Source: Peptococcaceae bacterium
Lineage (GTDB): Bacteria; Bacillota; Peptococcia; Peptococcales; Peptococcaceae
Reading direction: 5' to 3'
DNA length: 10,046 nt
NCBI GenBank assembly: GCA_019420345.1
Contig: JAHZHI010000067.1
Span: 1 to 10,046, forward strand
Below, piece by piece: positions 5,025-10,046 of the stretch (its first letter is position 1; each line of letters starts with the position of its first letter). A program made the position numbers and the translations under genes. Under the pieces are notes generated by a model. The model was not told the DNA's origin. It ran no database searches and saw nothing but the letters and a program-made list of their open reading frames with translations.

Positions 5025-6266
5025 TTAGAATTTTAGAGTAGCGAAGAGGTCATCAACGGTTTCAGCACGACGGATGAGGGTGACGCTGTGGTCTTCGTTC
5101 AGAAGAAGTTCAGCGGAACGAAGTTTGCCGTTGTAGTTGAAACCCATAGAGTGGCCATGCGCGCCAGCGTCGTGGATCACGAGGATATCGCCTTCGTCAA
5201 TTTTTGGCAGGTCGCGCTGGATGGCGAATTTGTCGCAGTTTTCGCAGAGGCTGCCAACGACGTCGTAGACATGATCGTGTGGAGCGTCTTCTTTGCCAAG
5301 AACGGTGATATGATGGTAGGCACCGTACATCCCTGGACGCATGAGGTTTGCCATGCTGGCGTCAACACCGATGTAGTTGCGGTAGGTGTCTTTGTGATGG
5401 ATGGCAGTGGTAACGAGATAGCCGTAAGGACCTGTTACCATGCGGCCGCATTCGAGCATGATTTTCAGTGGATCAAGCCCAGCTGGAACAATGATGTCTT
5501 CGTACATTTTCTTAACCAAGCTGGAAACATATTCGAGGTCCATAGGATCTTGTTCTGGACGATATGGGATACCGATGCCGCCGCCAAGGTCAACGAAGGA
5601 AATGCGAACGCCAGTCTTTTCGTAAACTTCAACGATGAGATCGAACATCATCTTTGCAGTTTCAGCGAAATATTCAGGGTTCAATTCGTTGGACACAACC
5701 ATGGTGTGAAGGCCAAATTTTTCGCAGCCCTTTTCTTTGCAGATGGCATAGGCTTCGATGATTTGATCCTTGGTCAGACCATATTTTGCTTCTTCTGGCT
5801 TACCGATCAGTTCGTTGCCGTCGCGCAGTGGACCAGGATTGTAGCGGAAGCAGATGGTTTTTGGCAGCTCATGCTTGCGTTCAAGAAATTCGATGTGGCT
5901 GATGTCATCAAGGTTGAGGATAGCGCCTAATTTAATGGCATAGTCGTATTCGGCCATTGGGGTATTGTTGCTGGAGAACATGATGTCTTCACCAGTAAGG
6001 CCAACCTGTTCAGAAAGAATCAGTTCTGGCAGGGAACTGCAGTCGGCGCCGAGCCCTTCTTCTTTAAAAATCTTCAGGAGGCTTGGGTTTGGCGTTGCTT
6101 TGACAGCAAAGTATTCTTTAAATTCCGGTGCCCAGCTGAATGCATTCTGCAGGCGATGGATATTGTCAACGATGGCTTTTTTGTCGTAGATATGAAATGG
6201 TGTAGGGTAAGTTTCAATGATCTTTTCCATTTCTTCTTTGGTAAATGGAACGGTTTTCTTAGACAT
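5025..6266 (-). CDS. lysA: Diaminopimelate decarboxylase-like fold-type III PLP enzyme
   Basis: A 413-residue cytoplasmic decarboxylase of the alanine-racemase/ODC fold; the expected reaction is meso-diaminopimelate to L-lysine plus CO2. Visible sites: PLP lysine K56 in YFAVKATPNP (52-61), H187 in FGLHTM, the glycine loop VDLGGGIGIPY (225-235), E272-C-G-R in place of the common E-P-G-R, catalytic C341 in SLCENCD (usual C-E-S-x-D), and GAHGHSMGFNYNGKLRSAE (368-386). The last block normally begins G-A-Y; here it is G-A-H. These substitutions mark a divergent LysA-like subgroup, so an altered substrate (another diamino acid or a polyamine precursor) is possible, and the symbol is tentative. The ATG follows AAGGAGG (6280-6274, minus strand). 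It is monocistronic, closed by the terminator at 4967-5006, and convergent with the membrane-protein gene. Confidence 0.83.
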   Translation of the reverse strand: MSKKTVPFTKEEMEKIIETYPTPFHIYDKKAIVDNIHRLQNAFSWAPEFKEYFAVKATPNPSLLKIFKEEGLGADCSSLPELILSEQVGLTGEDIMFSSNNTPMAEYDYAIKLGAILNLDDISHIEFLERKHELPKTICFRYNPGPLRDGNELIGKPEEAKYGLTKDQIIEAYAICKEKGCEKFGLHTMVVSNELNPEYFAETAKMMFDLIVEVYEKTGVRISFVDLGGGIGIPYRPEQDPMDLEYVSSLVKKMYEDIIVPAGLDPLKIMLECGRMVTGPYGYLVTTAIHHKDTYRNYIGVDASMANLMRPGMYGAYHHITVLGKEDAPHDHVYDVVGSLCENCDKFAIQRDLPKIDEGDILVIHDAGAHGHSMGFNYNGKLRSAELLLNEDHSVTLIRRAETVDDLFATLKF

Positions 6267-6296
6267 GTTCTTTCCTCCTTGAATAAATATGCTTTT

Positions 6297-6325
6297 AGCT
6301 TAAACGAACCTCTTCTTATTGTCAA
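6297..6325 (-). promoter_or_regulatory. Candidate promoter of the decarboxylase gene
   Basis: On the minus strand, TTGACA reads from 6325 to 6320, followed by a 17-base spacer and TAAGCT (6302-6297), which keeps T, A and the final T of the -10 consensus. The leader would be about 25 bases, ending in the AAGGAGG site. The -35 is perfect, the -10 weak. Confidence 0.5.
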
Positions 6326-6487
6326 GGTTTGTCATGGATAAATCGTTTGCATAGGCTATATTCACACTATTCTATATGTTTTCGTATGTAATGTATTTTC
6401 ATGCAATATACTGCATATCGATAAAATAAATGGAAGTTGTAGCAAGAAAAAAATTGCGGATATATTGTTACAGAGCAACGTTATCTT
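6326..6487. other. AT-rich intergenic stretch without a gene
   Basis: This is the middle of the 336-base gap between the divergent decarboxylase and lepB genes. I see no ORF with a ribosome binding site. One small dyad, ATGCA-ATATAC-TGCAT (6401-6416), could be a regulator site or chance. The flanks hold the two promoters listed separately. Confidence 0.4.
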
Positions 6488-6516
6488 TTGACGCTGAATT
6501 GTGGTCGTGTTATACT
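6488..6516 (+). promoter_or_regulatory. Strong promoter of the lepB-rbgA-asnS-yajQ operon
   Basis: TTGACG (6488-6493), a 17-base spacer and TATACT (6511-6516), plus the extended -10 TGT (6508-6510). Transcription would start near 6523, leaving a leader of about 80 bases. The leader contains nested short repeats: TTAAGC (6551-6556) with GCTTAA (6577-6582), and GCGT/ACGC inside; their meaning is unclear. Confidence 0.85.
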
Positions 6517-6602
6517 GAGAGGTAGCCTGGCAGAAAGTGCTTGGCGATCATTAAGCAGAAAATTTCGCGTGAAAACGCTTAAAAGATGGAAGGTGATTTG
6601 AT

Positions 6603-7151
6603 TTGAGTGAACAGGATGAGAAGAAGAAACCGAATTATTTCAAGGAATATTTGCTGCCGATCATCATTGCCCTGGCAATCGTGGTTGTGCTGAGAATGTT
6701 TGTTATTGGCATGTATTATGTGCCAAGCGGCTCGATGATTCCTACTTTACAGATCAACGATAAAGTTATTGCGACCAAGTTTTCCTATCAATTACATGAA
6801 CCGGAACGTGGAGACGTTGTCGTTTTCAAATATCCGGTCAATGAAGAACAGGGATTGGATACTGTGATTTACGTAAAGCGGCTCATTGGTCTGCCAGGGG
6901 AAACGCTGGAAATTAAAAATAATACGGTGTATATCAATGGGACGCCATTGGAAGAGGATTATGTCAATAGCAACACGAATATGCCTGATTTTGGACCTGT
7001 CACGATTCCTGAGGGTGAATACTTTATGATGGGCGACAATCGCAATGATTCCAGCGACAGCCGTATTTGGGGTACTGTAAAAGAGGAATATCTTGTAGCT
7101 AAGGCACAGTTTATTTACTGGCCGTTCGATCATATGGGGAGGTTGAACTAA
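6603..7151 (+). CDS. lepB: Signal peptidase I
   Basis: A 182-residue membrane-anchored serine protease that removes signal peptides from exported proteins on the outer face of the membrane. One N-terminal anchor helix (about 16-38) follows a charged cytoplasmic start. The Ser/Lys dyad boxes are complete: PSGSMIPTL with S44, GDVVVFKYP (70-78), VIYVKRLIGLPGE with K92, and GDNRNDSSDSRIWG (144-157). Length is typical of the Gram-positive SipS type, lacking the large insert and second anchor of E. coli LepB. The start is TTG, chosen because GGAAGGTGA (6588-6596) lies six bases upstream and no ATG is in place. It is the first gene of the operon; the stop TAA overlaps the rbgA ATG by one base. Confidence 0.96.
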   Translation: MSEQDEKKKPNYFKEYLLPIIIALAIVVVLRMFVIGMYYVPSGSMIPTLQINDKVIATKFSYQLHEPERGDVVVFKYPVNEEQGLDTVIYVKRLIGLPGETLEIKNNTVYINGTPLEEDYVNSNTNMPDFGPVTIPEGEYFMMGDNRNDSSDSRIWGTVKEEYLVAKAQFIYWPFDHMGRLN

Positions 7152-8008
7152 TGGCGACAATTCAATGGTTTCCAGGACATATGGCGAAGGCACGGCGCAT
7201 GATCGAGCAAGAATTGAAGCTCGTGGATGTTGTTATTGAACTGGTCGATGCCCGTATTCCTGAGAGCAGCCGCAATCCGCTGTTAGGTGAGATCATTGGC
7301 AAGAAACGACCACGATTGATCATTTTGAATAAGGCCGATCTGGCAGATCCTAATCGCACACAGTATTGGCTGCAAAAATATACAGCCGGCAATCATCTCG
7401 CTGTTGCTGTCAATTCAACCAGCGGCCGCAAAAAATTGCAGCAAACCATTGTGGATGCTGTGTATGAATTGACCGCTGCCAAGCGTCAGCGTTTTTTAGA
7501 TAAAGGTGCAACGAGCGTTACATTGCGTGTGATGGTGGTGGGCATTCCTAATGTAGGAAAGAGTACTTTCATCAACATGCTGTTGGGACGCGGTATGACA
7601 ACAACAGGCAATAAGCCAGGCGTTACCAAGGGCAAACAGTGGGTGCGCCTGACGGATGATATTGAACTGCTCGACACCCCAGGGCTGCTTTGGCATAAGT
7701 TTGAAGATCAGGAAGTAGGCAACAAATTGGCCATGACTGGTGCCATCGGTGATGATGTTTTTGTTTGGGAAGACGTTGCCTATCGTTTTTTACAGATTGC
7801 TCAGGAGCGGTATGCAGCCTTGCTGGCAGAACGTTATGCGTTAGATGCCCAAGAGGTTGCAGCAATGGATACCTACGAGCTGATGCAAAGCATTGGCCGC
7901 AAACGTGGCGCAATTGTACGTGGCAATAAGGTCGATGATTTGAAAACAGCGCATATTATTTTGAAAGATTTTCTTGATAATAAAATTGGTCGCATCACAT
8001 TAGAATAG
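7151..8008 (+). CDS. rbgA: Ribosome biogenesis GTPase RbgA (YlqF)
   Basis: A 285-residue circularly permuted GTPase needed for late assembly of the 50S subunit. The hallmark N terminus IQWFPGHMAKARR (4-16) and LVDARIPESSRNP (31-43) are present. The GTPase motifs come in the permuted order: G4 NKAD (60-63), G5-like NSTSG (88-92), G1 GIPNVGKST (131-139), G2 GVTKG (157-161), G3 DTPG (175-178). The C-terminal RNA-binding helical domain occupies about 195-285. The ATG shares its A with the lepB stop (TAATG), and GGGGAGG (7136-7142) lies inside the end of lepB, so the two are translationally coupled. In many Firmicutes rnhB follows rbgA; here asnS does. Confidence 0.96.
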   Translation: MATIQWFPGHMAKARRMIEQELKLVDVVIELVDARIPESSRNPLLGEIIGKKRPRLIILNKADLADPNRTQYWLQKYTAGNHLAVAVNSTSGRKKLQQTIVDAVYELTAAKRQRFLDKGATSVTLRVMVVGIPNVGKSTFINMLLGRGMTTTGNKPGVTKGKQWVRLTDDIELLDTPGLLWHKFEDQEVGNKLAMTGAIGDDVFVWEDVAYRFLQIAQERYAALLAERYALDAQEVAAMDTYELMQSIGRKRGAIVRGNKVDDLKTAHIILKDFLDNKIGRITLE

Positions 8009-8018
8009 GAGGAAAAGA

Positions 8019-9359
<1,341 letters not shown>

Positions 9360-9371
9360 GGAGAGATAACC

Positions 9372-9866
9372 ATGGCAAAAGACGCAACCTTTGATATTGT
9401 TTCCGAAGTAAATATGGCAGAAGTCACCAACGCTGTGAATCAGACAGAACGTGAAATCACGCAGCGTTATGATTTTAAGGGCGTACAGTCTGAAATCGTT
9501 CTTGACAAAGATACTGTCAAGATTACCACCGCAGATGATATGCATCTCAAGAGCATCATTGATGTTTTGCAGTCCAAGTTTATTAAACGACAAGTGCCAA
9601 TTGACAATCTTGAATATGGCAAAGTGGAAGCTGCTGCTGGCGGTGCAGTGCGTCAGGTGGTGACAATTAAGCAAGGCATTGAGAAAGACTTGGCTAAGAA
9701 AATTACAAAAGATATTAAAGACTCCAAGTTGAAAGTTCAGACGCAGTATATGGAAAACAAAGTGCGTGTGAGCGGAAAGAAAATTGACGACTTGCAGGCT
9801 GTTATTGCCAAGCTGAAAGAAAACGATTATGGTATTGCCTTGCAGTTCAACAATTTCCGTTCATAA
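9372..9866 (+). CDS. yajQ: YajQ-family nucleotide-binding protein (UPF0234)
   Basis: A 164-residue cytoplasmic protein of two ferredoxin-like domains. The family start FDIVSEVNMAEVTNAVNQTE (7-26), RYDFKG (32-37), the KRQVPIDNLEYGKVE stretch (72-86), IKQGI-K-K-I-x-K-x-I-K-D-S-K-L-K-V-Q, the VRVSGKK-D-LQ block and the ending LQFNNFR are all there. Known: homologues bind nucleotides, and in Xanthomonas one acts as a cyclic-di-GMP effector; the role in Bacillota is unclear. The ATG follows AAGGAGA (9358-9364), which overlaps the asnS stop, 12 bases apart. It is the last gene of the operon and is closed by the terminator at 9890. Confidence 0.95.
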   Translation: MAKDATFDIVSEVNMAEVTNAVNQTEREITQRYDFKGVQSEIVLDKDTVKITTADDMHLKSIIDVLQSKFIKRQVPIDNLEYGKVEAAAGGAVRQVVTIKQGIEKDLAKKITKDIKDSKLKVQTQYMENKVRVSGKKIDDLQAVIAKLKENDYGIALQFNNFRS

Positions 9867-9889
9867 TTTATTTGAAAATATGATAAGCA

Positions 9890-9919
9890 TGCCTGTGCGA
9901 TATGCACAGGCAATTTTTT
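9890..9919 (+). terminator. Intrinsic terminator after yajQ
   Basis: A 9-bp stem TGCCTGTGC/GCACAGGCA (9890-9898 with 9904-9912) has a GATAT loop and is followed by six Ts (9914-9919). It ends the lepB operon. The ribosome binding site of the next small ORF begins on the very next base. Confidence 0.9.
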
Positions 9920-9934
9920 GAGGTGAAAGAAGCA

Positions 9935-10030
9935 ATGAAACGTAACATTGATGCATGCCATACAAAGCTAGCAAGCTGCGGCATTTGTATGGCGGCGAAT
10001 TGTCAAGTCAAGTGCAACACCTCAGAATGA
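9935..10030 (+). CDS. 31-residue cysteine-rich small protein, function unknown
   Basis: An ATG at 9935 with GAGGTG (9920-9925) nine bases upstream opens a complete frame to TGA at 10028-10030. The product begins MKRNIDAC and has five cysteines (C8, C15, C18, C23, C27) with the core SCGICMAANCQVKC, a C-x2-C-x4-C-x3-C spacing. It has no signal peptide or membrane helix. It could be a small metal- or FeS-binding peptide or a ribosomally made precursor of a modified peptide; the cysteine density recalls thioether (SCIFF/ranthipeptide) precursors, but it is shorter than those I know and the spacing differs. What follows is outside the window. Because the gene lies directly after a terminator, it needs read-through or its own promoter; a TATGAT (9879-9884) without a clear -35 is the only candidate. 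Confidence 0.5.
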   Translation: MKRNIDACHTKLASCGICMAANCQVKCNTSE

Positions 10031-10046
10031 TACAATTCAAACGGTG

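Noticed and set aside
5088..5930. 280-codon open frame on the plus strand opposite the decarboxylase gene
   Set aside because: It is the antisense shadow of a well-conserved enzyme gene; its own protein shows no family motif and it has no plausible ribosome binding site.
6430..6525. 31-codon ORF in the gap before lepB
   Set aside because: No ribosome binding site, and it overlaps the strong lepB promoter, so it would not be transcribed from it.

Overview
The window looks like a chromosomal segment of a low- to mid-GC bacterium of the Bacillota (Firmicutes). Evidence: strong AGGAGG-type ribosome binding sites, use of TTG as a start codon, a BirA-type operator in front of bioY, the RbgA (YlqF) GTPase directly behind signal peptidase I, and housekeeping proteins of the usual Firmicute type. 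Negativicutes is a plausible class, but this is a guess. Nothing suggests a plasmid or phage; one small AT-richer cassette (about 3906-4931) looks like accessory DNA.

Layout. Positions 1-86 hold the 3' part of a tRNA-Asn gene and its terminator. Then come a flavodoxin-fold oxidoreductase (165-713) and a PAP2-family phosphatase (771-1313), closed by a terminator. A biotin locus follows: a BirA-like operator overlapping the promoter, a leader with a perfect 14-bp hairpin, bioY (biotin importer), bioD, and bioA. The bioA gene is broken: about 52 codons, including the PLP-lysine region, are missing and the two halves are in different frames. A 16-codon ORF and an 18-bp bidirectional terminator end the locus.

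The cassette consists of a small XRE regulator (minus strand) and a divergent single-pass membrane protein. Their two TATAAT boxes face each other, each followed by the same 10-bp sequence, an arrangement expected of a shared operator. A second bidirectional terminator separates the cassette from a diaminopimelate decarboxylase-like gene on the minus strand (5025-6266).

From 6488 a strong promoter drives a tight four-gene operon: lepB (signal peptidase I), rbgA (50S assembly GTPase), asnS (asparaginyl-tRNA synthetase) and yajQ. The genes overlap by 1 nt or are 10-12 nt apart, and a terminator follows. Right after its T-tract, at the window edge, is a 31-codon Cys-rich ORF with a good ribosome binding site that I do not recognise.

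Functionally, the biotin locus appears to be decaying from synthesis plus import toward import: the importer is intact and its control region is preserved, while the aminotransferase is dead. The most interesting unexplained items are the Cys-rich mini-gene, the bioA deletion, the symmetric operator of the XRE/membrane-protein pair, and the bioY leader hairpin. No clearly new multi-gene system can be demonstrated from this window alone.
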